Shown here: positions 25,675 through 35,751 of the stretch, in pieces | Layout of the letters: each line of letters starts with the position of its first letter | Position numbering within the stretch: the first letter of the stretch is position 1 | Assembly: GCA_024711325.1 (NCBI GenBank) | Contig: JANJTC010000004.1 | Span: 304,829 to 368,828 of the forward strand | Direction: 5' to 3' | From: Bacteriovoracaceae bacterium | GTDB lineage: Bacteria; Bdellovibrionota; Bacteriovoracia; Bacteriovoracales; Bacteriovoracaceae | Length of the DNA stretch: 64,000 nucleotides | Notes under the pieces: model-generated | Database searches by the model: none | The model's input: only the letters and a program-made list of their open reading frames with translations | Told to the model about the DNA's origin: nothing | Program-made: the position numbers and the translations under genes

Positions 25675-28110
25675 TTATGCGGCGACTTGCGTGTTCTTTG
25701 GTCTTGGTTTTTTCTCGGTCTGGTCCTTACGTTTGGTCTGATCAAGATCAAGTTGACCTTTCCAGTCCACTAAGGCGATCGCGAGAACTTCCTGGATATT
25801 CTTCACCGGGATGAAGTTAATCTTTTTACGGTACTGAGCTGGAATTTCCAAAAGGTCTTTTTGGTTTTTCCAAGGAATGATGATGGTCTCAATTCCTGCT
25901 CTCATGGCGGCAAGAGCTTTCTCTTTAATTCCGCCTACCGGAAGGACTTTGCCCGTCAGAGTGATTTCGCCCGTCATCGCGATATCTTTACTGATGTATG
26001 AATTCGTCAGTAGAGACGTGATAACTGTAGCGAGGGTAATCCCTGCTGACGGTCCGTCTTTAGGAATAGCACCGGCCGGCAAGTGGATATGGATTTCGTT
26101 CTCTTCAAAGAACTTTTCATCAATGCCTAGTTCAGAGGCATGACTTCTAATGAAACCCATGGCCGCATGGGCCGATTCTTTCATGACATCACCTAATTGA
26201 CCCGTTAGGGTAATGCCACGTCCTTTCATTTTCGTTGCTTCAATGTGAAGAATTTCACCACCGGCAGCTGTCCAGGCAAGACCTGTCGCAACTCCTACTT
26301 CATCATACTCATTTGAGTCTTCATGAGAGTACATAGGTGGCCCAAGTAGTTCTTCAACCGTACTTGAGAAAATGTGAGTCTTGGCATGGTGACCAGAAGC
26401 AATCTTCTTGGCGACTTTTCTGCAAAGTGCTCCCACTTGTCTTTCAAGGTTACGAAGACCGGCCTCACGGGTATAGCCCGAGATCACAGCTTCTACACCT
26501 TCATCATGGAACTCAATGTGTTCGTCATTGATACCATGCTCATCCATTTGTTTTGGAATAAGGTATTTTTTAGAAATTTGTACTTTCTCTTCCTGAGTAT
26601 AACCAGCAAGGTTAATCACTTCCATACGGTCACGAAGCGGACCCGGAATTTGTTCAAGCACGTTAGCGGTGGCAATGAACATGATTTTAGAAAGATCATA
26701 GTTGAGATTCAGGTAATTATCTCTGAAAGTGCAGTTCTGTTCAGGATCAAGAACTTCAAGCATCGCTGAAGCTGGATCTCCCTTAAAGTCAGAACCCAGT
26801 TTATCAATCTCATCTAATAGGATGATGGGGTTGATAGTTTTACACTGCTTCATGGCCTGAATAAATCGGCCCGGCATAGCACCTACATATGTACGGCGGT
26901 GACCGCGAATTTCAGATTCATCTTTAACACCACCAAGGGAGATTCGAATAAATTCCCGACCAGTGGCCTTGGCGATTGATTTACCAAGAGAAGTTTTACC
27001 TACACCTGGGGGACCAGAAAAACATAGGATTGGTCCCTTGGCGGCCCCACCTTTAAGGGAGCGGACTGCCAGATATTCAAGAATACGTTCTTTGACTTTT
27101 TCCAGATCGAAGTGGTCTTCATCCAGAACATCTTTAGCATATTGAAGATCGGTGACTTCAGTTGATTCTTCAGACCAAGGAAGGTCGGCCATCCATTCAA
27201 GGTAACTTCTAAGAATGCTGGCTTCAGAAGAATCCGGATGCATTCTTTCCAAGCGACCAAGTTGTTTAAAAGCTTCTTTTTCTGCATCGGCAGGAAGATT
27301 CTTAGCAACCAGTTTTTCCCGGATTTCAGCAAACTCATCGTTTTTATCAGATGAATCATCGCTGAGTTCTTGTTTCATTGCTTTGATCTGTTCACGTAAG
27401 AAGAATTCTTTCTGGTTTTTAGAAAGGTCATCTTTATTGTGAGCTTTGAGTTTGGCCTGTTGAACTAGAACCTCAAGTTCCTGAACCAGTACTTGATTGA
27501 TATGACCAAGTCGTTCAACCGGATCAAGTATTTCCAGAACTTTTTGGGCTTCTGAAACTTTTAAGTTTAAGTTTGAGGCGACTAAGTCGGCCAGACGACC
27601 TGGATCTTGAATATCTTCCAGTACCATCAGGATATCCGGTGAAAGGACTTTACCTAAAGAGATCACTTTCTCCAGATTTTCCTTAACTGTTCTGGCCAAT
27701 GCTTCAACCGTAGATTGAGTGGCAGTAACCTGTTGAGATTCAACTTTCTCAACTTTTACCTGATAGAATGGTTCCGTTGCGACGAAACTTGTTATACGTG
27801 CTTTTGCCAGACCCTGGATTAGAATCTTAACTCTTCCATCCGGAAGTTTTCTCATTCTCATGATCATTGCCACCGTACCCATTTCATAAATTTCATCCGG
27901 GGTAGGATTTTCAGCAATGATGTCCTTTTGAGAGGCAAGGAGAATCAGTCTGTCGGTGTTGTTTAAGGCCTCTTCTACTGCTTTAATTGAAGTCTCGCGG
28001 CCAACGAACAATGGTAAAATCATGAATGGATAAACCACAAGATCGCGAACTGGCAGGAGAGGGAGCGTTTCCTTGAATTCAATTGCTTCGCCCTCATAAT
28101 TCGTAACCAT
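25675..28110 (-). CDS. lon: ATP-dependent protease Lon
   Basis: The 811-residue enzyme has the full LonA layout: N-terminal substrate domain (PLLPVRDLVVYPFMILPLFVG), central coiled part, AAA+ module with Walker A GPPGVGKTSLGKS near 372 and Walker B IILLDEIDKLG, and the C-terminal protease with catalytic Ser in DGPSAGIT (about 686) and Lys near 729 (GGIKEKALAA). It is a cytoplasmic homohexamer that degrades misfolded and regulatory proteins. A strong ribosome site (GAGGAG) precedes the start. The 222-base gap to glmU holds the divergent promoters. Confidence 0.97.
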   Translation of the reverse strand: MVTNYEGEAIEFKETLPLLPVRDLVVYPFMILPLFVGRETSIKAVEEALNNTDRLILLASQKDIIAENPTPDEIYEMGTVAMIMRMRKLPDGRVKILIQGLAKARITSFVATEPFYQVKVEKVESQQVTATQSTVEALARTVKENLEKVISLGKVLSPDILMVLEDIQDPGRLADLVASNLNLKVSEAQKVLEILDPVERLGHINQVLVQELEVLVQQAKLKAHNKDDLSKNQKEFFLREQIKAMKQELSDDSSDKNDEFAEIREKLVAKNLPADAEKEAFKQLGRLERMHPDSSEASILRSYLEWMADLPWSEESTEVTDLQYAKDVLDEDHFDLEKVKERILEYLAVRSLKGGAAKGPILCFSGPPGVGKTSLGKSIAKATGREFIRISLGGVKDESEIRGHRRTYVGAMPGRFIQAMKQCKTINPIILLDEIDKLGSDFKGDPASAMLEVLDPEQNCTFRDNYLNLNYDLSKIMFIATANVLEQIPGPLRDRMEVINLAGYTQEEKVQISKKYLIPKQMDEHGINDEHIEFHDEGVEAVISGYTREAGLRNLERQVGALCRKVAKKIASGHHAKTHIFSSTVEELLGPPMYSHEDSNEYDEVGVATGLAWTAAGGEILHIEATKMKGRGITLTGQLGDVMKESAHAAMGFIRSHASELGIDEKFFEENEIHIHLPAGAIPKDGPSAGITLATVITSLLTNSYISKDIAMTGEITLTGKVLPVGGIKEKALAAMRAGIETIIIPWKNQKDLLEIPAQYRKKINFIPVKNIQEVLAIALVDWKGQLDLDQTKRKDQTEKKPRPKNTQVAA

Positions 28111-28332
28111 ACTTTTTCTCCTCTAGCGTATGTCTCTTCCGTGAACATTATTTACAAATGCTGAATCGGGTTTTTAAGGAGGGCGCTTTAAAGTTATTTA
28201 ATGTAAAATGAAGAAAAATTAGGTTTTTTTACATCTCAATATCCGTTTTATTTGCTACGTTTTTAGAGGTGTTTTCGTTTAATTTTGCAAATTATCAATA
28301 GCTTGAAATTTTGGACAAAAAGGTTCGGATTT

Positions 28333-29739
28333 ATGGGTGACTCAATTGGTTTAGTTATTTTGGCAGCAGGAAAAGGGACTCGAATGAAAATTGAGACTCC
28401 CAAAGCTCTTGCAAAAACGGCCGGTCGTTCTCTCTTGGATTACGTGGTAGATGCCGCCTTAGAATTTGCTAAAATCTCGGCTTTAAAAGCAGAAATTGGT
28501 CTGGTGGTAGGACATAAAAAAGAATTATTAGAAGAGTGGTTGGAGAGTCACCCTGCTAAAAATCAATTAAAAACTGCCTGGCAAAAAGAACAAAACGGCA
28601 CGGCCGATGCCTTGAAAGCTTGTTTTAATGATCTTCCTCATTTTTGGTCATTTGATTACACACTGGTTGCCTGCGCCGACACTCCCATGATCCAGGCTTC
28701 AGAATTTTGCGCTTTATTTGAAGTTTTAAAATCCCATCCTGATCTAATGGGTGTTGCCGCCACTTTTGAGGCTCATGATCCCAAAGGTTATGGAAGAATC
28801 GTCCACGGAGATACTGGTTTTCATATCGTGGAAGAAAAAGACGCTGATGATAAACAAAGAAGTATCACGGAAGTTAATTCCGGATTTTATATTCTTAAAA
28901 CCCAGCACGTAAAAGAAGTTTTGAATGCCATTGATAATAAGAATAAGTCGGGAGAATTCTATTTAACGGATATGTTTCAAGATCGTTTTGCTGTAAAAGC
29001 GGTAAAATTTCCTTCGGAAATTCCATTTCTTGGCATCAACACCATGGAACAGTTAGCAGAGGTTACAGGCCTTTTGCGAACCCGCAAAGTAAAACAGCTG
29101 ATGAATGACGGTGTGGAATTTTTAAATCCACAAACTGTGCATCTGGATCATGAAGTGCAAATCGGAGTGGGTTCAATTATTTATCCTAATGTCACTCTTT
29201 TAGGAAAAACCACCATTGGTAAGAAAGTTGTCATTGAATCTGGTTCTTTTATTAAAAACAGCCAGATTCATGATCAAGTGGAAATACTCGCCCATAGTTA
29301 TCTGGAAGAGGCCTTAGTCCATGAAAAGGCAACTATTGGCCCTATGGCCCGCTTGCGCCCCGGTGCCGATATTGGTGCTGATGCTAAAATCGGTAACTAT
29401 GTTGAGATTAAAAAATCCAAACTGGCCAAGGGCGTGAAGGTTTCTCATTTGAGTTATGTAGGTGATGCTGAAATTGGGGAAAACACCAATATTGGCTGTG
29501 GCTTCATCACTTGTAATTATGATGGCGCCAATAAACATAAGACTAAAATTGGTAAGAACACTTTCATTGGCTCTGATTGCCAGGTGATCGCTCCCATTGA
29601 AATTGGTGATGACGCATTCGTAGCGGCTGGCTCAACTATTACGAAAAGTGTCCCGGATGGAGGCTTTGGAATTGCCCGTTCTCAACAGTTCATTAAAGAA
29701 GGGGCGGCCAAGCGTTTTTTAAAAACGAAAAAGTCCTAA
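28333..29739 (+). CDS. glmU: Bifunctional GlmU: GlcN-1-P acetyltransferase / GlcNAc-1-P uridylyltransferase
   Basis: From the ATG at 28333 (chosen because the protein then opens with the catalytic loop) the product has 468 residues, near the E. coli length. The pyrophosphorylase half carries LAAGKGTRMK, AQNGTADAL-like EQNGTADAL and GYGRIV. The C-terminal half is a left-handed beta helix of hexapeptide repeats with the acetyltransferase residues around RLRPGADIG and GCGFITCNYDG. It makes UDP-GlcNAc for peptidoglycan and LPS. It is followed by glmS, so two of the steps to UDP-GlcNAc are adjacent. Confidence 0.96.
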   Translation: MGDSIGLVILAAGKGTRMKIETPKALAKTAGRSLLDYVVDAALEFAKISALKAEIGLVVGHKKELLEEWLESHPAKNQLKTAWQKEQNGTADALKACFNDLPHFWSFDYTLVACADTPMIQASEFCALFEVLKSHPDLMGVAATFEAHDPKGYGRIVHGDTGFHIVEEKDADDKQRSITEVNSGFYILKTQHVKEVLNAIDNKNKSGEFYLTDMFQDRFAVKAVKFPSEIPFLGINTMEQLAEVTGLLRTRKVKQLMNDGVEFLNPQTVHLDHEVQIGVGSIIYPNVTLLGKTTIGKKVVIESGSFIKNSQIHDQVEILAHSYLEEALVHEKATIGPMARLRPGADIGADAKIGNYVEIKKSKLAKGVKVSHLSYVGDAEIGENTNIGCGFITCNYDGANKHKTKIGKNTFIGSDCQVIAPIEIGDDAFVAAGSTITKSVPDGGFGIARSQQFIKEGAAKRFLKTKKS

Positions 29740-29823
29740 AGGAGCCTTGCGTAAAACTAGTAAGATCTTCCTCGAAATGATAGATTGGAGCCCTTAAGTT
29801 TCACTCTCATTTTTGGAGATTTT

Positions 29824-31635
29824 ATGTGCGGAATCGTGGGCTATTCTGGTCCTAATAATTCAGTCGGCCCGATTATCGAAGGTTTATCACGTCTGGAATA
29901 TCGTGGTTACGATTCGGCCGGTATTTGTCTCAAGATCAATAACGAGCTGCAAATTCTTAAAAAAGAGGGGAAGCTCGATAACCTCAAAGAATTAATCTCC
30001 GTTCAAAAACCATTTTCTAACAGTGGCATTGGCCACACCCGATGGGCCACCCACGGTGCCGTGACTTCCGACAATGCCCATCCCCATGGCAATGAATTAT
30101 TCGCCGTGGTTCATAACGGAATCATTGAAAATGCAGGATCTTTAAAGAAAGAATTAATTGGGGAAGGCTTTGAGTTTAAGTCTCAGACTGACTCAGAAGT
30201 TTTTTTAGTTCTTTTGACTAAATATTTCCAACAAACTGACAACACTCTTCAATCTATTTCCAAAGCGTTCTCGGCCCTGACCGGGAATTCAGCTTTTGTG
30301 ATCATGGAAAAAGCTTCCGAGAAAATATACTGCTTAAAGCGGTCGGCCCCACTGGTGGTAGGTGAGAATAAAGAGACTCAAGAAGCTTTTGTTTCTTCCG
30401 ATCCATTTGCCTTGGTGGGTTTTGCCCCTCGGATTTATTTTCCGGAAGATGCCGTCATTTGTGAAACCAATGTGACTGCCACAGAAGTTGCGATAAATTT
30501 TTATGAACTGGATCTGACACCTTCCAATCGTTACAAGTTCCAGAGTAATTCCATGTCTATGGATGCGACTTCAAAAGAGCCGTATGAGCATTACATGCTT
30601 AAAGAAATTCATGAACAGCCGGCCTTGATCAATAAACTTGCAGCTTTCTATATTAAAAATGAGGGACGCAAAGTTTTAGATGAACTCAAAGGTTTAAAAA
30701 CCCAGGAGTGGCATTTAACTGCTTGTGGTACCGCCTGGCACGCAGGTCTGGTGATTAAAAATTACTTTGAGCAGATTAATCGCCAACGAGCTTCGGTTGA
30801 TATTGCTTCTGAATTTCGTTACAAAAATCCCATTTTAAATAAAGATGAAATCGGCCTGTTTATTTCGCAATCCGGTGAGACCGCCGATACTCTGGCCTGT
30901 CAGGAACTCTGTAAGGAAAAAGGCATTCCGACCTATTCAATTGTTAACGTTGAAGGTTCGACCTTATTCCGTAATGCCGATAAAAACTTTTTGATTCATG
31001 CAGGAGTTGAAATTGGCGTGGCCTCAACTAAGGCCTTCACGTTGCAGGCATTGACTGGCTTCTTGATGAGCCGTGCGATGGATGGTTCACTGGATGATCC
31101 AAAACTATTCTCTGAAATCCAGCTCCTTTCAAATCGTATTGCTGAACTTTGTGCTCAATCTGAAACAATCAAGGAAGTTGCTGAGAAAATTTACAGTAAA
31201 AAAGGTTTCATCTTCACTGGTCGTGGAAAATATTATCCTATCGCCTTTGAAGGCGCTTTAAAACTAAAAGAGATCGCTTACGTTCATGCTGAAGGCTATG
31301 CTGCCGGTGAACTGAAGCACGGGCCGATTGCTCTAATCGATGAAAATATTGTTAACATCGCCATCGTAGGTCCGGAACTCCTGGAAAAAACCATTTCAAA
31401 TGTTGAAGAAGTGAAGGCCCGTCGTGGAATTATCGTGGTGGTCGGTCCGAAGAATAACCCAGAAATAGAGCATTTGTCGGATGCATATATTGGCCTTGAT
31501 TTTCAAGATCTACCGAACCTCAGTCCACTCTATGTGAATGTGGCCTTACAATTCCTTGCCTATCATATTGCGAAACTCAAAGGCACTGATATTGATAAAC
31601 CTAGAAATCTCGCAAAATCTGTAACGGTAGAATAA
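29824..31635 (+). CDS. glmS: Glutamine-fructose-6-phosphate aminotransferase
   Basis: The start at 29824 (GGAG eight bases upstream) places the catalytic Cys directly after Met (MCGIVGYSG), as the N-terminal nucleophile amidotransferase needs. The 603-residue enzyme has the glutaminase domain (HTRWATHG, HNGIIEN), two SIS domains (SQSGETADTL, AEGYAAGELKHGPIAL) and the conserved tail KSVTVE. It makes glucosamine-6-phosphate. It lies 84 bases after glmU and its stop overlaps the helicase start by one base. Confidence 0.97.
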   Translation: MCGIVGYSGPNNSVGPIIEGLSRLEYRGYDSAGICLKINNELQILKKEGKLDNLKELISVQKPFSNSGIGHTRWATHGAVTSDNAHPHGNELFAVVHNGIIENAGSLKKELIGEGFEFKSQTDSEVFLVLLTKYFQQTDNTLQSISKAFSALTGNSAFVIMEKASEKIYCLKRSAPLVVGENKETQEAFVSSDPFALVGFAPRIYFPEDAVICETNVTATEVAINFYELDLTPSNRYKFQSNSMSMDATSKEPYEHYMLKEIHEQPALINKLAAFYIKNEGRKVLDELKGLKTQEWHLTACGTAWHAGLVIKNYFEQINRQRASVDIASEFRYKNPILNKDEIGLFISQSGETADTLACQELCKEKGIPTYSIVNVEGSTLFRNADKNFLIHAGVEIGVASTKAFTLQALTGFLMSRAMDGSLDDPKLFSEIQLLSNRIAELCAQSETIKEVAEKIYSKKGFIFTGRGKYYPIAFEGALKLKEIAYVHAEGYAAGELKHGPIALIDENIVNIAIVGPELLEKTISNVEEVKARRGIIVVVGPKNNPEIEHLSDAYIGLDFQDLPNLSPLYVNVALQFLAYHIAKLKGTDIDKPRNLAKSVTVE

Positions 31636-33875
31636 TGAATTTAGATTTCCTCAATGAATCACAAAGACAAGCTGTTCTTATGACCGATGGTCCGGTCATG
31701 ATCCTGGCCGGTGCCGGTTCAGGAAAAACCCGAACTCTTGTGGCACGTATTCAATATCTTCTTGAGGAAAAACGCGTGAGTCCTTTCCAGGTTCTCGCTG
31801 TCACCTTTTCCAATAAAGCCGCTCGAGAAATGCGTGAGCGCCTTGCCTGTAACACTGAGATCAATGTGGGTGCCTTGCAAGTCACAACCTTCCATGCCTT
31901 CTGCGCTAAAGTACTTCGGATGGAAGCCACTTATCTGGGACTTAGTAAAAACTTCACGATCTATGATGATGGAGAGTCTCATTCAATCATCAAGGCCATT
32001 TTAAATAAACGCGGGATTAATCCTAAGGAACTTTCGCCTTATACCATTGCGGCCTTTATTGATGGTTTAAAAAACCTCGGCTATTACATTGGTCTGACTC
32101 GAAGTGCGGAAGTTGAGAAATTTGCCGAAGACAAACGCCTCTTTGATATCTTCCTTGATTATGAAGCTGAGCTTCACCGAAGTAATGCGGTTGATTTTGG
32201 TGGTCTTATCACTGGGGTCTTAAATCTCTTCAAGTCTTATCCGGAAGTACTGCAAAAGTACCAACAGAAATTTAAATACGTTCTGGTTGATGAGTATCAA
32301 GATACAAACCGAGCCCAGTTTGATCTTATCCTCCAGCTCAGTCAGCATCACCGTAATTTATGTGTCGTAGGGGATGAAGATCAGTCGATTTACTCCTGGC
32401 GAGGAGCTGATATCCGGAACATTCTGGATTTTGAGAATGTTTTTCCTGAAGCGAAGCTGATTAAGCTAGAACAAAACTACCGTTCATCTAAAAGAATTAT
32501 TGAAGCTGCTTCAGAAGTCATTGCCCGAAATGTGGCCCGTAAAGGGAAACAAATGTGGACTGATAATGAAGAAGGTGAAGAGATCCGGATCATTGAGTGC
32601 CGGGATGATAAAGCAGAAGCTGAGTTTGTTGGACAGGAGATTCGTAAGCTGTATCAGAAAGGGATATCCCTAAAAGATGTCGCTGTTTTCTATCGGAATA
32701 ATGCTCACTCACGAACCATTGAAGACGCTTTAAGAAAAGAAAAATTCCCTTACCGGGTAGTGGCAGGAATTAAATTCTATGACCGTAAAGAAGTCAAAGA
32801 CATGATTTCTTACATGCGGGTAGTGGTAAATAAAAAAGACTCCCTAGCGTTAACTCGAATCATAAATACTCCTGCCCGCGGTGTCGGTGCAACTTCCCTC
32901 AGAAAACTTGAGGATGAAGCAGTTCGATTACAGTTATCACTTTTTGAGTTAATTGAGAAAATTGTGGAAGCCCCCGCTGATTTCAAACATCTTTCTCTTT
33001 CCGGAAAAGTAAATAGTGCCATTAATCAACTAGTGCACTTAATTCAGGAAGTTCAGATCCTTGAATCTCAGAATCATTCTCCCAGCTTCAGTTATGAGAA
33101 ACTCTTAAATGAATCGGGATATTTTGAAGTCTTGAAAGCTGATAAATCCTATGAAGGAGCTGCTCGTCTGGAAAACCTGGAAGAGCTCATGAGTGCGATT
33201 AAACAATTTGAAGACTCAGAAACCGAACCAACTTTAGTGAAATTTTTAGAAACCATTACTTTGGACACAACTGTTTCCGAGGATGGCTCTTCGGATCAGG
33301 TTTCTTTGATGACAGTCCATGGCTCTAAAGGTCTAGAATATCCTTATGTGTTCTTGATAGGTATTGAAGAAAATATCTTCCCTTCTTATAAAAGCCTTGA
33401 GGTTGGCCCAACGGCGATTGAAGAAGAACGTCGACTCTTTTATGTGGCCATGACCCGGGCAATGAAACAATTAACAATTACCTTTGCCCAGGGAAGGTTA
33501 TTGTGGGGAAGTCTGAAATTTAATGGACCAAGCCAGTTTCTTCAAGAGATTCCTTCCCAATATTACAAATGGGACTTCTATCAGACAGGTTCTAAAAAAG
33601 CTCAGTTTGACTCATATTCCAAGTATGATGATTTTGATCAAACTCCCTCTCATCAAGATGACGTCTATCACACTGAAAAAGTATATCAATCAAAACGACC
33701 TGTTGTGACTTCTGCAAATTATCCCTCAGGTTCAAAAATTATTCATGCTTTATATGGTGAAGGCACAGTATTGGATTCAGAAGGTATGGGGCAAGATGAA
33801 AAAGTTACCATCATGTTTCGCGACGGTATCAGAAAGAAATTTATGGTTAAGTTTGCACCACTGCAAAAGGTTTAA
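31635..33875 (+). CDS. UvrD/PcrA-type superfamily I DNA helicase
   Basis: The 746-residue enzyme has the ordered helicase motifs: Q-motif LNESQRQAV, motif I LAGAGSGKTRTL (24-35), Ia VTFSNKAAREM, II VDEYQDTN, III GDEDQSIYSWRGA, IV QNYRSS, V VSLMTVHGSKGLEY and VI YVAMTRAM. The C-terminus contains GSKIIHALYGEGTVLD, the short Tudor-like tail typical of PcrA/UvrD. It unwinds DNA 3'-5' in repair. Whether it is orthologous to UvrD, PcrA or Rep cannot be settled by eye; the tail favours PcrA/UvrD. Confidence 0.93.
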   Translation: MNLDFLNESQRQAVLMTDGPVMILAGAGSGKTRTLVARIQYLLEEKRVSPFQVLAVTFSNKAAREMRERLACNTEINVGALQVTTFHAFCAKVLRMEATYLGLSKNFTIYDDGESHSIIKAILNKRGINPKELSPYTIAAFIDGLKNLGYYIGLTRSAEVEKFAEDKRLFDIFLDYEAELHRSNAVDFGGLITGVLNLFKSYPEVLQKYQQKFKYVLVDEYQDTNRAQFDLILQLSQHHRNLCVVGDEDQSIYSWRGADIRNILDFENVFPEAKLIKLEQNYRSSKRIIEAASEVIARNVARKGKQMWTDNEEGEEIRIIECRDDKAEAEFVGQEIRKLYQKGISLKDVAVFYRNNAHSRTIEDALRKEKFPYRVVAGIKFYDRKEVKDMISYMRVVVNKKDSLALTRIINTPARGVGATSLRKLEDEAVRLQLSLFELIEKIVEAPADFKHLSLSGKVNSAINQLVHLIQEVQILESQNHSPSFSYEKLLNESGYFEVLKADKSYEGAARLENLEELMSAIKQFEDSETEPTLVKFLETITLDTTVSEDGSSDQVSLMTVHGSKGLEYPYVFLIGIEENIFPSYKSLEVGPTAIEEERRLFYVAMTRAMKQLTITFAQGRLLWGSLKFNGPSQFLQEIPSQYYKWDFYQTGSKKAQFDSYSKYDDFDQTPSHQDDVYHTEKVYQSKRPVVTSANYPSGSKIIHALYGEGTVLDSEGMGQDEKVTIMFRDGIRKKFMVKFAPLQKV

Positions 33876-33879
33876 GTAG

Positions 33880-35751
33880 ATGCGTATTTCATTGAAAGTT
33901 ATTGCAATATTATGGGTGGGCCTCTTTTTGATCATTGGAGGACTACTCTATAGTGCCTATTCTCAATTGAAACCTGAGACTTTCCTTTCTTTAATCACTG
34001 AACAGGTTCAAAAGAACTATCCTGGCTCTAAACTACATGTAGAAAAAATCTCTCACGGTTTTTCTTTGGATTTTAGTTTAACTTTAAAGAATATTTACCT
34101 CCGTCGAGGAGGGAAGTTAATCGGTAGTATTGGTGAGGTAGAACTTAAGGTTCCTTGGTGGTTATTACTTACCAATCGTGGTAATGCCCAGGTGAATATC
34201 TCTAAACTAGACATTTTTGTTGATCAGGAAGAGCTTCCTTCTTCCTCTAGTGGAGATTCCGCTATATCTCCCCAAACCATTAATGTCTCATTACCAACCT
34301 ATTTGACCGAGGCGCGTTTTACCGTAAGAGCAAAAGAAGTGTCTGTTAGGGATATTCATAATGCCCGGAGATTTTTTACGGTTTCTAAATTATTAGTAAG
34401 AGAGTTTCAATACGGAAAGAATTCCGCGTTTGAAATTAATATCCCTATTGAGATTAAACATAATGATGTTTCTTATACCTCGGATCTATGGCTCTTTGGT
34501 GACGTGACTCCTGAGTTTGAGGCCTGGCAATTTAATTATCGGGGAGAGTTTAGAACCAGAGAAAATAATGATAAATTTCAACTTGAAGATATTGTTATTG
34601 ATGGGAAATCAATTTTTAAGCCTAATGTCTTGGGTATTCAGTCTGAAGTTGATCTTCTGATTGATAAGAAATCAATTGGAAAAGGAAGTATGAAAGCTTC
34701 CCAGGAAGAACTAAATCTAAATTTGAATTTCACTCATCTCCCAATGAATTACTTTAGTTTCGTCTATGAAGAGATCAAAAACCCTTATCTTAAAAGCCTT
34801 GAAGGAGATGCGGCAGGTATCGTTAAATTCAAGAAGAATTTTAATACTAACACTGCCAATGTCGATGGGAAATTGGCCTTTAATGGAGATCTCCAATTAC
34901 CTGACAGCAGTTTAATTCCGGGCAAATGGCAAGTCAGTTTTGAAAATGCCCGATGGGAAGTTTCCTTTATAAGTCCTAAAGGGGAGGCCAGCTTCTTTCG
35001 GCGCTCTTTCATGGATATGAAGAATAATAAAGTTATACAATTCAATGAAGAACTTGGATTCTCTGGACTTAGTCTTAATCAGACGATATCTGCAGTTAAA
35101 CCGATCTCGGATTTTATGCAGGAACTTTCAAGGCCATATTTTGTCTCCACCGTTTCTTGTAAAAAATGTCTCCAGGGTGATAAAATTTTTGATGGTCTTT
35201 TTAAGTATGGCTTTTCACCTGATTTAAAATTTTATCAAGCCGATCTTTCCGATGAAAATTCTTCCATGAAAATCAATTTTTCTCAAAGAAGAGGCAAGTT
35301 GGCGCTTGATTTGAATTTTGTTAATTTTAATTGGTATTCAGAATATCATTTCCTAAAACCTTATTTTGAAGCTCAGAGTGCTATATTAGATGGCAAGGTC
35401 GAAGGACGTTGGGTCTCAACCTGGGAATCAGGAGAATGGTTAAGTCAGATAAAGGCCAAGGAACTTGCCAAGATGAAGGGAAAAATTCCTGACTTTATCA
35501 ATAATACCGCCCGGATTTTTAATATGAACTCTCAAGAGATTAAAACACAAAGTCTAAATTTTTCGGTTCGGAATAATGTTCTGACTGTTAATTCATTAAT
35601 GCTAGAAGATGTGGAATCAGCTAAAATTTCAGGCCTGTTAAGTTCGAAACAAAAATCTTCTTTGTCACTCACTTATCCCAAGAATAAGAAGTTTAAGCCA
35701 GTGAAGAAAGAAATTATTGAGCCATATTGGATGAATAAGGAAGAATTATGA
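33880..35751 (+). CDS. AsmA-like envelope protein
   Basis: The 623-residue protein has one N-terminal membrane helix (VIAILWVGLFLIIGGLLYS) and a long beta-rich periplasmic region. The start, with NYPGSKLHVEKISHGFSLDFSLTLKNIYL, is the usual opening of AsmA/YhdP-type proteins, which form lipid-transport bridges or control outer-membrane assembly. Length is in the normal range. It lies 4 bases after the helicase gene and overlaps mtnA by 4 bases. The family call rests on overall pattern. Confidence 0.6.
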   Translation: MRISLKVIAILWVGLFLIIGGLLYSAYSQLKPETFLSLITEQVQKNYPGSKLHVEKISHGFSLDFSLTLKNIYLRRGGKLIGSIGEVELKVPWWLLLTNRGNAQVNISKLDIFVDQEELPSSSSGDSAISPQTINVSLPTYLTEARFTVRAKEVSVRDIHNARRFFTVSKLLVREFQYGKNSAFEINIPIEIKHNDVSYTSDLWLFGDVTPEFEAWQFNYRGEFRTRENNDKFQLEDIVIDGKSIFKPNVLGIQSEVDLLIDKKSIGKGSMKASQEELNLNLNFTHLPMNYFSFVYEEIKNPYLKSLEGDAAGIVKFKKNFNTNTANVDGKLAFNGDLQLPDSSLIPGKWQVSFENARWEVSFISPKGEASFFRRSFMDMKNNKVIQFNEELGFSGLSLNQTISAVKPISDFMQELSRPYFVSTVSCKKCLQGDKIFDGLFKYGFSPDLKFYQADLSDENSSMKINFSQRRGKLALDLNFVNFNWYSEYHFLKPYFEAQSAILDGKVEGRWVSTWESGEWLSQIKAKELAKMKGKIPDFINNTARIFNMNSQEIKTQSLNFSVRNNVLTVNSLMLEDVESAKISGLLSSKQKSSLSLTYPKNKKFKPVKKEIIEPYWMNKEEL